From: JBLNBU01 sp050260215
Lineage (GTDB): Bacteria; Pseudomonadota; Alphaproteobacteria; Rhodospirillales; Magnetospirillaceae
Direction of reading: 5' to 3'
NCBI GenBank assembly: GCA_050260215.1
Contig: JBLNBU010000293.1
Coordinates: 1-31,350 of the forward strand
Length of the DNA stretch: 31,350 nt
The notes below the pieces were generated by a model. That model made no database searches, was not told the DNA's origin, and saw only the letters and a program-made list of their open reading frames with translations. A program made the position numbers and the translations under genes. Shown here in pieces: positions 13,320-21,563 of this stretch; the first letter of the stretch is position 1; every line of letters starts with the position of its first letter.

Positions 13320-14444
13320 ATGAGGTCCTTCGCACCCTTGCTGGCCGCCGTCTTGCTGGCCGGCGCCGCTTCCGCCGCCCGTGGCGAGGAAGCCGCCTTC
13401 GACAAATTCCCGGTCATCGCCGACTATGCCCTGGTCAAGGAGGTGGCGACGCTGCCGCCGCGGCCCGACGCCGTGGTCATCGACTCGCGCCCGGCCAAGG
13501 GGCGCTACGATCTTGGCCACATCCCCGGCGCGATCAACATCTCCGACAGTGCCTTCGACAAGAACGTCGACAAGCTGCCGGCCGACAAGTCCAAGCTGCT
13601 GGTGTTCTACTGCGGCGGCCTGGCCTGCCCGCTCAGCCACTCCTCGGCGTTCAAGGCCGAGAAGCTGGGCTACGCCAACGTCAAGGTCTATGCCGCCGGC
13701 ATGCCAGACTGGGAGGCCAAGGGCGAGCTTGTGGCGGTGTCGCTGGCCTTCGTCAAGGGCGTGATCGACAAGCCCGACGGCACCGTCCTGATTGATTCCC
13801 GGCCGAAGAAGCGCTTCGACGAGGGTTCGATCCCCGGCGCCATCAACATCCCCGACACCAGCTTCGACAAGCAGGCCGACCTGCTGCCGGCCGACAAGAA
13901 GACGCCGCTGGTCTTCTTCTGCGGCGGCCTTGCCTGCCCGCTCAGCTCCAGCTCGGCCCTGAAGGCCAGGGCGCTCGGCTACACGGACGTGCGCGTCTTC
14001 CCCGCCGGCGAGCCGGCCTGGACCGAGGCCTATGGGGCCAAGCCCGTCGCGGCCGCCGCTTCCGCTGCCGGCCCGGCCGCAAAACCGGCGGCGGGCGTTC
14101 CGGTGGCGGCGGGGGGCGAGACGGTCGAGCCCGACGGCTTCGTCGCCCTGTTGGCCTCGAACCCCGGCGCGGTCCATGTCTTCGACGTGCGCGATGCCAA
14201 GGAATATGACCGCGGCCACTTCGCCACGGCCCGCAACCTGCCGATCAACATGCTCGAGAAGCAGGTGGACACGCTGCCCGCCGACAAGCCGATCGTCTTC
14301 GTCTGCGCCACCGGGGCCCGGTCCAGCGAGGCCTTCGACATGGTCAAGCTGCTGCGCCCCGACCTCAAGGCCTACTACCTCGATGCCGACGTCACCTACA
14401 ACGCCGACGGCACTCAGGTGGTCAAGGGGCGGGTGAAGAAATAG
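13320..14444 (+). CDS. Periplasmic protein with three tandem rhodanese domains
   Basis: A 374-residue protein with a signal peptide (LLAAVLLAGAASAARG) and three rhodanese repeats, each opening with a VIDSRP/VFDVRD strand and an H/S-IPGAINI-type motif. Active-site loops are FYCGGLACPLSH in domain 1, FFCGGLACPLSS in domain 2 and FVCATGARSSEA in domain 3. All three keep the catalytic Cys; domains 1 and 2 are close copies and the third is the canonical CxxGxR form. An Ala/Pro linker separates domains 2 and 3. Rhodaneses carry sulfane sulfur as a Cys persulfide. The ATG at 13320 has GGGGGG upstream, and a TATAAT at 13274-13279 is a likely -10. A strong hairpin follows, so it appears monocistronic. 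Confidence 0.85.
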   Translation: MRSFAPLLAAVLLAGAASAARGEEAAFDKFPVIADYALVKEVATLPPRPDAVVIDSRPAKGRYDLGHIPGAINISDSAFDKNVDKLPADKSKLLVFYCGGLACPLSHSSAFKAEKLGYANVKVYAAGMPDWEAKGELVAVSLAFVKGVIDKPDGTVLIDSRPKKRFDEGSIPGAINIPDTSFDKQADLLPADKKTPLVFFCGGLACPLSSSSALKARALGYTDVRVFPAGEPAWTEAYGAKPVAAAASAAGPAAKPAAGVPVAAGGETVEPDGFVALLASNPGAVHVFDVRDAKEYDRGHFATARNLPINMLEKQVDTLPADKPIVFVCATGARSSEAFDMVKLLRPDLKAYYLDADVTYNADGTQVVKGRVKK

Positions 14445-14538
14445 GGCGGCTGATCCCTCCCCCGGCTTTGCCGGGGGAGGGAGCGGAAGCGGTGTCGCAG
14501 CGGATGTCGTGCTTGTCGTGATAGACCAGGGCCCGCAT
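14422..14538 (-). pseudogene. N-terminal stub of a zinc alcohol dehydrogenase
   Basis: The frame starts with ATG at 14538 behind a good GAGGAAAAA ribosome-binding site, 14 bp after the ferritin-like gene. Its first 16 residues, MRALVYHDKHDIRCDT, match the N-terminal strand of medium-chain zinc alcohol dehydrogenases (typically M-K-A-L-V-Y-H-G-K-H-D-V-R). After that the frame runs into the hairpin downstream of the rhodanese gene and stops at 38 residues. I read it as the leftover start of a deleted dehydrogenase gene that once followed the ferritin-like gene in an operon. Confidence 0.6.
14455..14481 (+). terminator. Strong hairpin after the rhodanese gene
   Basis: CCCTCCCCCGGC and GCCGGGGGAGGG form a perfect 12-bp stem with a TTT loop, 10 bp after the stop codon. 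There is no T-run behind it. It also lies in the tail of the alcohol dehydrogenase stub on the other strand. Confidence 0.6.
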
Positions 14539-14552
14539 GGCTTTTTCCTCCG

Positions 14553-15773
14553 CTACTCGGCAGCCTGGCTCTGGCGCAGCCAGTCGACCGGATGGGGCCC
14601 CTCCGTTTCCAGGCGATAGTCGGTGCCGGTCTGCTGGCGGTGGTCGTCGATGATGGCTTCGGTGGGCGGGGCGGTGTTGCCGTTGACGGCGCCGCGATAG
14701 GCGAAATAGCGGTCGTCGCGGCCGATGTCGGCCAGCGGCACGATGTTGACGTCCTTGGCGGTCAGGTCCAGCTGCGAGGCGAGCACGCGGCGCACATACC
14801 CCTTGTTGGACTGGAAGCGCACCGGCTCGGGCAGCTCGGGCGGCAGCATGGCCTCGGGCTCGGTGCCGTCCAGGCTGCGCATCAGCTCGCAGGCCAGGCG
14901 CAGGTGCTCGATCTCGAAGTTCAGGTGCAGTTCCCACAGTGGCCTGATGCGGGGATCGTCCTCGGTCTGCAGGAACGACCAATACATGTAGCACTCGTTA
15001 TACTCGTGCTGGACCAGCATCTCGGCCCAGGTCGAATCGGCGGGCAGCAGGGATTCGTACTGGGTCACGTGCTGTTCCTCGATCTCGCCGATCTCGGTAT
15101 AGAGACCGCGGGCGACCGGCTCGACGAAGCGGTTGGCCATGTTCATGTAGAAGTTCATGGTCTGCTGCTCGGCGGCGACGATGGTCAGCGCGTGCAGCAG
15201 CGACAGCGGGTTGGCCCCCTTGGGCAGGGCCATGCGCACGTCGTCGAAGGGGTGGCGGTGCTCCATGAAGGTGGGGCGGCCAGGCGTGATCTCGGTCAGC
15301 TCGCCCACCAGGTCGGCGGCCTTGCGCGGGCTGGTCAGGTCCAGCAGGTTGGCGTAGCGGTACAGGTGGTCGAAGTCTTCCAGGAGGCCGAATTCGAGCA
15401 CCTGCTTGACGTAGGGGTCGGGCTCGGTCTGGGCCAGCCAGGCAGTCAGGTCGACGGCGACCTGCTCGTAGGCGATGGTGTGTTCCAGCGTGGTTTCATC
15501 GCCCGGGATCAGGCCGGCCACCGCCTTCTGCTGCTGCGCCTCGACCCGCCGCACCGCCGCCAGCCGGCGCTTGATGTCCAGATCGATGGTGTGGCGCGCG
15601 AACTGGTGGCCGAACAGCACCGATTCGACCTCGATGCCGTTCATGGTGATGACCCGGCAGCGGGTATAGGGATGGACGACGTCGGTGTCGTAGGGCAGGG
15701 CGTTCAGTTCCGACCAGTTGCGGAACTGACGCTCGAGCGGGATGCCCTTCTCGGCCAGCGGGTTGAACGGCAT
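14553..15773 (-). CDS. Ferritin-like-fold protein of unknown function
   Basis: A 406-residue cytoplasmic protein with no signal peptide. It has long helices with repeated Glu/His pairs: ETTLEHTIAYEQVAVD, VAAEQQTMNFYMNMANR, IGEIEEQHVTQYESL, LVQHEYNECYMYWSF and NFEIEHLRLACEL. The E-x-x-H patterns match a ferritin-like four-helix bundle that binds a di-iron or similar centre. The N-terminal 60 residues and the C-terminal region around YFAYRGAVNGNTAPP are extra. The ATG at 15773 lacks a strong Shine-Dalgarno (GGAGA is somewhat distant). A dehydrogenase stub follows in the same direction, so the two may once have worked together. I recognise the fold, not the function. Confidence 0.75.
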   Translation of the reverse strand: MPFNPLAEKGIPLERQFRNWSELNALPYDTDVVHPYTRCRVITMNGIEVESVLFGHQFARHTIDLDIKRRLAAVRRVEAQQQKAVAGLIPGDETTLEHTIAYEQVAVDLTAWLAQTEPDPYVKQVLEFGLLEDFDHLYRYANLLDLTSPRKAADLVGELTEITPGRPTFMEHRHPFDDVRMALPKGANPLSLLHALTIVAAEQQTMNFYMNMANRFVEPVARGLYTEIGEIEEQHVTQYESLLPADSTWAEMLVQHEYNECYMYWSFLQTEDDPRIRPLWELHLNFEIEHLRLACELMRSLDGTEPEAMLPPELPEPVRFQSNKGYVRRVLASQLDLTAKDVNIVPLADIGRDDRYFAYRGAVNGNTAPPTEAIIDDHRQQTGTDYRLETEGPHPVDWLRQSQAAE

Positions 15774-15893
15774 GGCGGTCTCCTGATGGTTGGAGACCGT
15801 ATAACCCCCCGCGGCAAGGGCGCGTTCCCGCCCGCGCCGGCGCCGCTCCCGAGCGTTCGCCCGGGTGCTCCGTCGGCGCGGGGCGGGGGACGA

Positions 15894-16256
15894 TCAGTCG
15901 TCGCGGTTCTTGCGGCCCTTGCCGGGATGGTCGCGGTCGCCCCGGCCGTCGCGGCGGTGGCTCCACGAATTGCCCGGCGCGTCGCCGCGGTCGTCGCGGA
16001 TGTCGCGGCGGTCACGGTCACGGTCACGGTCGCGGTCGTCGCGCCGGTCGCGGTCATCACGGCGGTCACGGTCGGTGCGATCGTCGCGCCGGTCGTTGCC
16101 CAGGGTCTTGTTGACGGTGTCGGTGGTGGCCTGGCTGGCGGCGTCCTTGACCGCCTTGCCCAGGGTGTCGGTCAGCCCGCCGCTCTGGGCATCGGCGGCA
16201 AGGGCGGGGGCGGCGGCGAAGGCCAGCGCCAGGGCGAAAAGGCTGCTCCTGATCAT
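15894..16256 (-). CDS. Secreted Arg/Asp-rich low-complexity protein
   Basis: A 120-residue protein with a clear signal peptide (LFALALAFAAAPALAAD, cleavage after ALA). A short helical part (residues 25-53, LTDTLGKAVKDAASQATTD) is followed by a long run of alternating Arg and Asp (about 55-91) and an Arg/Gly/His tail. Charges nearly cancel. Such tails often bind polyanions, metals or other proteins, but no function can be given. The DNA for the RD run is a short degenerate tandem repeat (cggtca/cggtcg units), so its length probably varies between strains. It is divergent from the transporter gene at 16388. Confidence 0.7.
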   Translation of the reverse strand: MIRSSLFALALAFAAAPALAADAQSGGLTDTLGKAVKDAASQATTDTVNKTLGNDRRDDRTDRDRRDDRDRRDDRDRDRDRDRRDIRDDRGDAPGNSWSHRRDGRGDRDHPGKGRKNRDD

Positions 16257-16387
16257 GGGCGTCTCCCGAACATTTTCTTTTCTACCCTAGATCAAGAGAT
16301 GAGCGCCGCGAAGCTTGAATGCTTCCCTGTGGCGGGGCGGCGGCTTGGCGGGCTATCCTTCGCGCATACTTCGCGGAAAGGAAGCCG

Positions 16388-17419
16388 ATGGTCGTCGACC
16401 GTGAGCTTGTCGCCGGGCTGGAGCCGGGCCTGCGCTTCGCCATGCTGATGACTGCCGACGGGCACTATGTCGACCTGACCTGGAACGAGGTCCAGGCGTG
16501 GAAGCCCGCCGACGGCTTCCTGTGGGTCCATCTGGAGCGCGACGATCCCGTCGCCCAGGACTGGGTCCGGGCGCGTGCCGGCCTGGATCCCCTGGTGGCC
16601 ATGGCCCTGCTGGCCGAGGAATCGCGGCCGCGCGTCGAGGATGTCGACGACGACCTGCTGGTGGTGCTGCGCGGGGTCAACCGGCTGGACCCGGCCGAGC
16701 GGGCGGCGGCCGATATCGACTGCCAGCTGGTGCCGGTGCACATCTGGATGGAGGCCGGGCGCTGCATCTCGCTGCGCGACAAGGCCCACAGCCTGACCGC
16801 GCTGCGCGACCTGCGCCTGTCCATGATGACCGGCAAGGGGCCGCGCTCGGCCGGGGCGCTGATGGCCCGCATCGCCGAAAAGGTGGCCGACCACCTGGGC
16901 GACCTCGCCTCGGAACTGGAGGACGAGGTCTCGGAGCTTGAGGACCGCATCGCCGCCGGCGCCGGCGGCACCCGGGCCGAGATCGCCGAACTGCGCCGCC
17001 GCGTCGTCCAGTTCCGCCGCTATCTCGCCCCCCAGCGCGACGCGCTCTACCGCCTGCGCCACGACGACGCCAGCTGGCTGACCGAGGACGCCAAGAAGCA
17101 CCTGCGCGAGGTCAACGACCGCCTGGTCCGCCACCTGGAAGACCTGGACGAAATCCGCCAGCGCGCCTCGATCCTGCAGGAAGAGCTGGTGGCCATGGTC
17201 GCCGAGCAGACCAACCGCAACACCTATGCCCTGTCCATCGTCACCGTGGTCATGTTGCCCATGACCTTCATCACCGGCTATTTCGGCATGAACACCGGGG
17301 CGCTGCCGTTCGGCACCGAACACCCCTTCGGCACCCTGATCGCCACCCTGATCATCGTCGCCGTCGGGCTGGTGACCACGCTACTGCTGCGCTGGGTCAT
17401 GCGCGGAGGCAGGTCCTGA
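16388..17419 (+). CDS. CorA/ZntB-family metal ion channel
   Basis: A 343-residue inner-membrane protein of the CorA superfamily. A soluble N-terminal domain is followed by long coiled helices (LASELEDEVSELEDRIAA and on) and two C-terminal membrane segments. The first ends in the signature YFGMNTGALPF; the second is LIATLIIVAVGLVTTLLLRW. GMN is the pore-mouth selectivity motif. The sequence between GMN and TM2 (TGALPFGTEHPFGT) is closer to ZntB-type zinc transporters than to Mg-specific CorA, so zinc efflux or uptake is possible. The ATG at 16388 has GGAAAGGAAG upstream. Its stop overlaps the possible start of the next gene, hinting at coupling. Confidence 0.9.
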   Translation: MVVDRELVAGLEPGLRFAMLMTADGHYVDLTWNEVQAWKPADGFLWVHLERDDPVAQDWVRARAGLDPLVAMALLAEESRPRVEDVDDDLLVVLRGVNRLDPAERAAADIDCQLVPVHIWMEAGRCISLRDKAHSLTALRDLRLSMMTGKGPRSAGALMARIAEKVADHLGDLASELEDEVSELEDRIAAGAGGTRAEIAELRRRVVQFRRYLAPQRDALYRLRHDDASWLTEDAKKHLREVNDRLVRHLEDLDEIRQRASILQEELVAMVAEQTNRNTYALSIVTVVMLPMTFITGYFGMNTGALPFGTEHPFGTLIATLIIVAVGLVTTLLLRWVMRGGRS

Positions 17420-17436
17420 CCGCCCCCCGCCGCCGC

Positions 17437-18525
17437 GTGCTGCTGTTCGCCGGGGCGTGCCTGTACGACAACATCAACGGCATGGTGGCCGAACTGGCGG
17501 CCGCGCTCGGCCGTGCCGGGTGTGAACCTTGCATCCTGGACCTGCGCGACCCCGGCCATGCGCCGGCGCTGATGGCGCATCTGGGCGGCGGCCAGGTCGC
17601 CTTCGCGGTGTCGGTGGCCGGGTTCGGCCTGGATACCCGCGTCGCCGGCAACGTCTATGAGGGGCACGGGGTGCCGCTGGTCTCGGTCTACCTGGACCCG
17701 CTGCTGCTGGTGTGGGACCAGGTGGCGCTGGCGCTGCCGCACCGGGTGGTGACCTCGACCGCGCCGGCCGACGTGGCGTTCTGCCGCGGTCACCTGGGGG
17801 ACGGGGCGCGGGTGGCGTTCCTGCCCCACTCGGCCCCCGACATCCCCGGCCGTCCCTGGGGCGAGCGCGACATCCCTCTGCTGTTCGCCGCTTCGCTGGG
17901 CGAAGACCCGGAACGCCAGCGCGCCGGCTGGCGCGGCCACGGCGCGGTGGTCGAGCGCCGTCTCAACGACATGCTCGACCTGCTGCGTGCCGAACCCTTG
18001 CGCCATCCGGTCGAGGCGGTGGGCAAGGTGGCCGGGGTGGCGGCGCCGTTGGCGCTCTATCCGTACTTCGCCACCCTTGACCGCTACCTGCGTGCCGACA
18101 TCCGCCGGCGCACGGTGGCGGCGCTGGGCGGGCAGGGCCTGACCGTGGTCGGCTCGGGCTGGGAGGGCGTCGCGGGTCCCGGCGTCCGATTCGTGGGTCC
18201 GCGCCCGGCGGCAGAGGTCGCCGCCATGGCCGGCCGTGCCCGGGTGGTGGTCAACGCCATGCCCCGCCACCACGGCTCGCACGAGCGGCTGTTCGTCGCC
18301 CTGTCGGCCGGCGCCGCGGCGCTGTCGACGCCGTCGGACTTCCTGGTCGGTGCCGACCTGCCGGTGGTGGCGGCGGCCCCTGAAGACATGGCCGGCGTTT
18401 TGGCCGGCGCCGACGAGGACCTGGCGGCGCGCGGGCGGGCCGCTTTCCTGGCTGCGCACCGCTGGGACGACCGCGCCCGGCAGATCATGGCGCTGGCGGC
18501 TGACGCGGCGGCCGATTTGGGCTAG
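17437..18525 (+). CDS. Glycosyltransferase, CgeB-like (GT1/GT4 fold)
   Basis: A 362-residue cytoplasmic glycosyltransferase. The second Rossmann-like half shows GLTVVGSGWEG, VRFVGPRPAAEVAAMAGRAR, VVVNAMPRHHGSHERLFVAL and SAGAAALSTPSDFL, the pattern of the C-terminal nucleotide-sugar domain of CgeB/group 1 transferases. The sugar and acceptor are unknown. GTG at 17437 has no Shine-Dalgarno. An in-frame CTG at 17416 has GGAGG 6 nt upstream and overlaps the preceding TGA as CTGA; starting there the N-terminus would read M-TAPRRRVLLFAGACLYD, which looks natural. It is followed after 31 bp by a second glycosyltransferase, so the two probably act on one glycan. Confidence 0.78.
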   Translation: MLLFAGACLYDNINGMVAELAAALGRAGCEPCILDLRDPGHAPALMAHLGGGQVAFAVSVAGFGLDTRVAGNVYEGHGVPLVSVYLDPLLLVWDQVALALPHRVVTSTAPADVAFCRGHLGDGARVAFLPHSAPDIPGRPWGERDIPLLFAASLGEDPERQRAGWRGHGAVVERRLNDMLDLLRAEPLRHPVEAVGKVAGVAAPLALYPYFATLDRYLRADIRRRTVAALGGQGLTVVGSGWEGVAGPGVRFVGPRPAAEVAAMAGRARVVVNAMPRHHGSHERLFVALSAGAAALSTPSDFLVGADLPVVAAAPEDMAGVLAGADEDLAARGRAAFLAAHRWDDRARQIMALAADAAADLG

Positions 18526-18556
18526 GAATGCGGGAAACGGACAAGGGGGGTGAGCG

Positions 18557-19717
18557 GTGAAGGTTTCGACGCTGTGCATCGGCTGGCGGCCGTCGTCGTT
18601 CTTCGGCTGGGGGGTGTTCGGCCTCAACCTGGCGGTCGAGCTCGAGTGCCGCGCCAAGGGGGCCAAACCGCTGATCCTGGGGCGGTTGCAGCGCGACGAC
18701 GTGGTGGTCGACGCCGTGCGCGCCCGCCTGCTGGGCCAGACCTTCGCCCGCTCGGAAGAGCACCAGCGCCGCTTCGGCACCAAGCCGCCCAAGGGTCAGC
18801 CCATGCTGGTGGCGCTCAACCACTCCTTCGTCGACGAGGCGGTGGGCGACAACTGCTCGGGCTTCATGTTCCTTGAGAACACGGCCATGGCGCCCGAGGC
18901 GCTCGAGCGCGGCCGGCGTTTCCGCCGCATCCTCGCCGGCAGCTCATGGAACACCGAGATCCTGCAGGCCCGGGGCTTTGCCGCCGTGCAGACGGTGCTG
19001 CAGGGCGTCGATTCCAGCCTGTTCTGCCCTGGGCCCAAGCGCGGCCTGTTCGGCGAGCGCTTCGTGGTGTTCAGCGGCGGCAAGCTGGAATTCCGCAAGG
19101 GCCAGGACATCGTGGTCAAGGCGTTCAAGGCCTTCCAGTCGCGCCGGCGCGACGCGCTGCTGGCGGTGTGCTGGGGCAACCCGTTCCCCAAGTCGGTGGC
19201 CAGCATCGCCGAGGGCCCGCACGGGCTGGGCGCGCCCAGGGTGCTGGTCAACAACACCGTCGACATCGACGGCTGGCTGAAGGACTGCGGCCTGCCCGCC
19301 GGCAGCTGGGCCAACCTGGGCTTCGTCGCCAACGCCCTGATGCCGGGCGTGCTGCGCGAGGTCGACCTGGCGGTCTTCCCCAACCGCTGCGAGGGCGGCA
19401 CCAACCTGGTGGCGATGGAGGCGATGGCCTGCGGCGTCCCGGTGGTGCTTTCGGCCAACACCGGGCACAAGGACATCATCCGCGACGGGGCCTGCTGGTC
19501 GCTCGACCGCCAGCCGGCGCCGGCCCGGGCTCCCCCCCGCGTGGGCGCCGAGGGCGGGGGCGTATCCGACGTCGACGAGCTGGTCGAAGCCATGGAAGCC
19601 GCCTGGCAGGACCGTGACCAGGCCCGCCGCCGCGGCCTGGCCGGCGCCGAGCTCATGCGCGGCATGGACTGGGCGGGACAGACCGACGCGATCCTGAAGG
19701 CGGTAGGCGCGCTCTAG
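18557..19717 (+). CDS. Glycosyltransferase family 4 protein
   Basis: A 386-residue glycosyltransferase with GT-B fold. The C-terminal domain has VFSGGKLEFRKGQDIVVKAF, the usual phosphate loop of GT4 enzymes, then VDLAVFPNRCEGGTNLVAMEAMACGVPVV, the donor-binding E-x7-E motif. The start is GTG with AAGGGGGG upstream. It sits behind another glycosyltransferase and ends tail-to-tail with a GT9-like gene: the two stop codons share the palindrome CTAG at 19714-19717. Function is probably in surface polysaccharide or protein glycosylation; the acceptor is unknown. Confidence 0.88.
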   Translation: MKVSTLCIGWRPSSFFGWGVFGLNLAVELECRAKGAKPLILGRLQRDDVVVDAVRARLLGQTFARSEEHQRRFGTKPPKGQPMLVALNHSFVDEAVGDNCSGFMFLENTAMAPEALERGRRFRRILAGSSWNTEILQARGFAAVQTVLQGVDSSLFCPGPKRGLFGERFVVFSGGKLEFRKGQDIVVKAFKAFQSRRRDALLAVCWGNPFPKSVASIAEGPHGLGAPRVLVNNTVDIDGWLKDCGLPAGSWANLGFVANALMPGVLREVDLAVFPNRCEGGTNLVAMEAMACGVPVVLSANTGHKDIIRDGACWSLDRQPAPARAPPRVGAEGGGVSDVDELVEAMEAAWQDRDQARRRGLAGAELMRGMDWAGQTDAILKAVGAL

Positions 19718-20940
19718 GCAGGCCGCCGTGACCTGACGTCGGCCAGTACCGCTTCGACCACGTCGCCCCGCTGCTGGGACAGGGCGGCGACGCAGGGGAC
19801 GGGGGTGCGCAGGACCAGGCGTTCGGTCAGCGCCGGATCGGCGTCGACCGGCAGGCCGGGCAGTTCGGCCAGCGGCGCACCCAGGCTGCCCATGCAGCCG
19901 ATGCGCCCGTCGGCGGCCACGCGCAGGCGGGCCAGGCCGCAGGGCGCGGCGCAGTGCGGTCCGGTGAACCGGGTTTGCCAGGCTTGCAGGTTGCGGAAGC
20001 GGCCCTGCAGCACCTCGGCCCCGGCCGAGGTGTAGACGGCGGTGCCCGGCGTGGCGAACAGCTTGGTCAGGTGGGCCGGGCCGCTGTCGGCAGTGACCAC
20101 GTAGTCGCGGCCGGCGACGAAGTCCAGCAACTCGCCGACGGTGCGAAAGCCCGGCAACACCTGGGTGCCGTCGGGCAGCTGGGCCCTGATGGCGGGGTCG
20201 TAGAAGCGGCTTTGGCCCTGGTAGGCGTTCAGCAGCACCGCCACCTCGCCCTGCGGCGCCAGGGCACGCGCCAGCGCCACCGTCAGGGCCGGGGGCAGGG
20301 TGCGCAGCGGCGAGCTGGCCAGCGGCAGCAGCGCGAAGCGCGGGCGTTCCGGCACCCTGCGGCCGTCCAGCGCGATGGCCGGGTCGGGCTCGACGGCGAA
20401 GCGCGACAGCAGCACCGTCTCGGCCTCGACCGGGCTGGTGGCGATGGCGTTCCATCCGTCCATGTCGCCCAGGTCGATCACCAGCGGGAAGCGCTTGAGC
20501 TGCTTTTCCGACACAAGCAGCGGGAACAGCTGCAGGCCCGGTTCGCGGGCGAAGATGTCGGTGGCCGAGCCCGAATTGGCCACCGCCACCGTCACCCCCG
20601 GCCAACGGCGGCGGAACGAGCGCAGGAACAGGGCGATGCCGACGCAGTCGCCCAGCGCCTGCGAGGGCAGGATGAACAGCACCTTCTTGCCGGCGAAGTC
20701 GGTGGTGGCCCACTGCTCCATGGGGATGGCGGGCAGGCGCGCGCCCTCCTCGACGATCCGCACCTGGCCGGCCTGCACCCCTTGCGCGACCTGCTGGCGC
20801 AGCATGGGGTTGCGGGTCAGGTAGTCGCGGCTGCCGTCGGCAGCCTGGCGGTGGACCGGATCGAAGGTCGGCAGGGCGAACTCGAAGGGCAGCTTGGTCT
20901 TGAAGCGGGTGAAGGCCGAGCGGCCGAGATGCCTCGCCAT
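19714..20940 (-). CDS. Glycosyltransferase family 9-like (heptosyltransferase fold)
   Basis: A 408-residue protein with GT9 landmarks: KKVLFILPSQALGDCVGIAL near residue 85, and YVVTADSGPAHLTKLFATPG, the D-S-G-x-x-H donor motif of ADP-heptose transferases. An N-terminal extension of about 80 residues and a C-terminal Cys-containing region (HCAAPCGLARL) go beyond the minimal family. The ATG at 20940 has GAGGG 5 nt upstream. A TTG at 20952 would overlap the preceding methyltransferase stop as TTGA and add four residues. The likely operon is methyltransferase then GT9, opposite the two plus-strand glycosyltransferases. Donor and acceptor are not known; it need not be a heptosyltransferase. Confidence 0.82.
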   Translation of the reverse strand: MARHLGRSAFTRFKTKLPFEFALPTFDPVHRQAADGSRDYLTRNPMLRQQVAQGVQAGQVRIVEEGARLPAIPMEQWATTDFAGKKVLFILPSQALGDCVGIALFLRSFRRRWPGVTVAVANSGSATDIFAREPGLQLFPLLVSEKQLKRFPLVIDLGDMDGWNAIATSPVEAETVLLSRFAVEPDPAIALDGRRVPERPRFALLPLASSPLRTLPPALTVALARALAPQGEVAVLLNAYQGQSRFYDPAIRAQLPDGTQVLPGFRTVGELLDFVAGRDYVVTADSGPAHLTKLFATPGTAVYTSAGAEVLQGRFRNLQAWQTRFTGPHCAAPCGLARLRVAADGRIGCMGSLGAPLAELPGLPVDADPALTERLVLRTPVPCVAALSQQRGDVVEAVLADVRSRRPA

Positions 20941-20948
20941 CGCCGCCC

Positions 20949-21557
20949 TCAAGGAATGCGCAGGAAGAAGGCCCAGTAGACGTCGGTGCCCGCCCGCAGC
21001 TGGAAGGGAATGTCGAAGGTGCGCACCAGGGCCAGCTTCGCCTTGTCAAACAGCGCCGCCCAAGCCGACTTGCCGAACACGCTGTAGTGGTTGGGATTGC
21101 GTTCGTGGTGGACGCAGGTATCGGGGGCCGGCACCTCGACATAAAGGACGGCGCCCGGCTTCATCACCCGGCGCAGCTCGGCCAGGGTGAACAGCGGGAA
21201 CGGACTGTGTTCCAGGGCGTGGCGGCACCACACCACGTCGAAGGATGCGTCGGGGAAGTCGAGGAACGAAAAGTCCATCTCGCGCACGGCCAAGCCGCGG
21301 GCGAGGCAATTGCGATAATCCTCGCCCAGGGTGATACCGACCGGATCCAGCCCCGCTTCGGCGAACATGGCCAGCGCGTCGCCCTGGCCGCAGCCGACGT
21401 CCAGCACCTTGGCGCCGGGCGGAGGGGCGAATTCGGCCAGCAGCACGTCGATGGCCTTGCGCATGATGCCGCGGTGCAGGTCAGAGGGCGGCTCGGGGTA
21501 GAGATCGGCCTTCAGCCCATCCAGGAACGCCTGCAGCCGTGTGTAGCCGTCGTCCAT
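20949..21557 (-). CDS. SAM-dependent methyltransferase (class I)
   Basis: A 202-residue Rossmann-fold methyltransferase. Motif I VLDVGCGQGDALAMF is at about 50-64, the post-I acidic region follows, and FDVVWCRHALEHSPFPLFTL is motif IV of the Methyltransf_11 group. It lies between the GT9-like gene downstream and the M16 peptidase upstream, with 6 bp to the peptidase stop. With three glycosyltransferases around it, a sugar or a glycan end is a fair guess for the acceptor. Confidence 0.85.
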   Translation of the reverse strand: MDDGYTRLQAFLDGLKADLYPEPPSDLHRGIMRKAIDVLLAEFAPPPGAKVLDVGCGQGDALAMFAEAGLDPVGITLGEDYRNCLARGLAVREMDFSFLDFPDASFDVVWCRHALEHSPFPLFTLAELRRVMKPGAVLYVEVPAPDTCVHHERNPNHYSVFGKSAWAALFDKAKLALVRTFDIPFQLRAGTDVYWAFFLRIP

Positions 21558-21563
21558 CCCGCC

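Noticed and set aside
15990..16095. CRISPR-like array
   Set aside because: The repeats are 6-12 bp, back to back without spacers, and code for the Arg/Asp run.
14592..16448. 618-residue plus-strand frame
   Set aside because: It is antisense to the ferritin-like and Arg/Asp-rich genes; Val/Gly/Ala low complexity typical of shadows in GC-rich DNA.
18944..21142. 732-residue minus-strand frame
   Set aside because: It crosses both the GT4 gene (antisense) and the GT9-like and methyltransferase genes (wrong frame).
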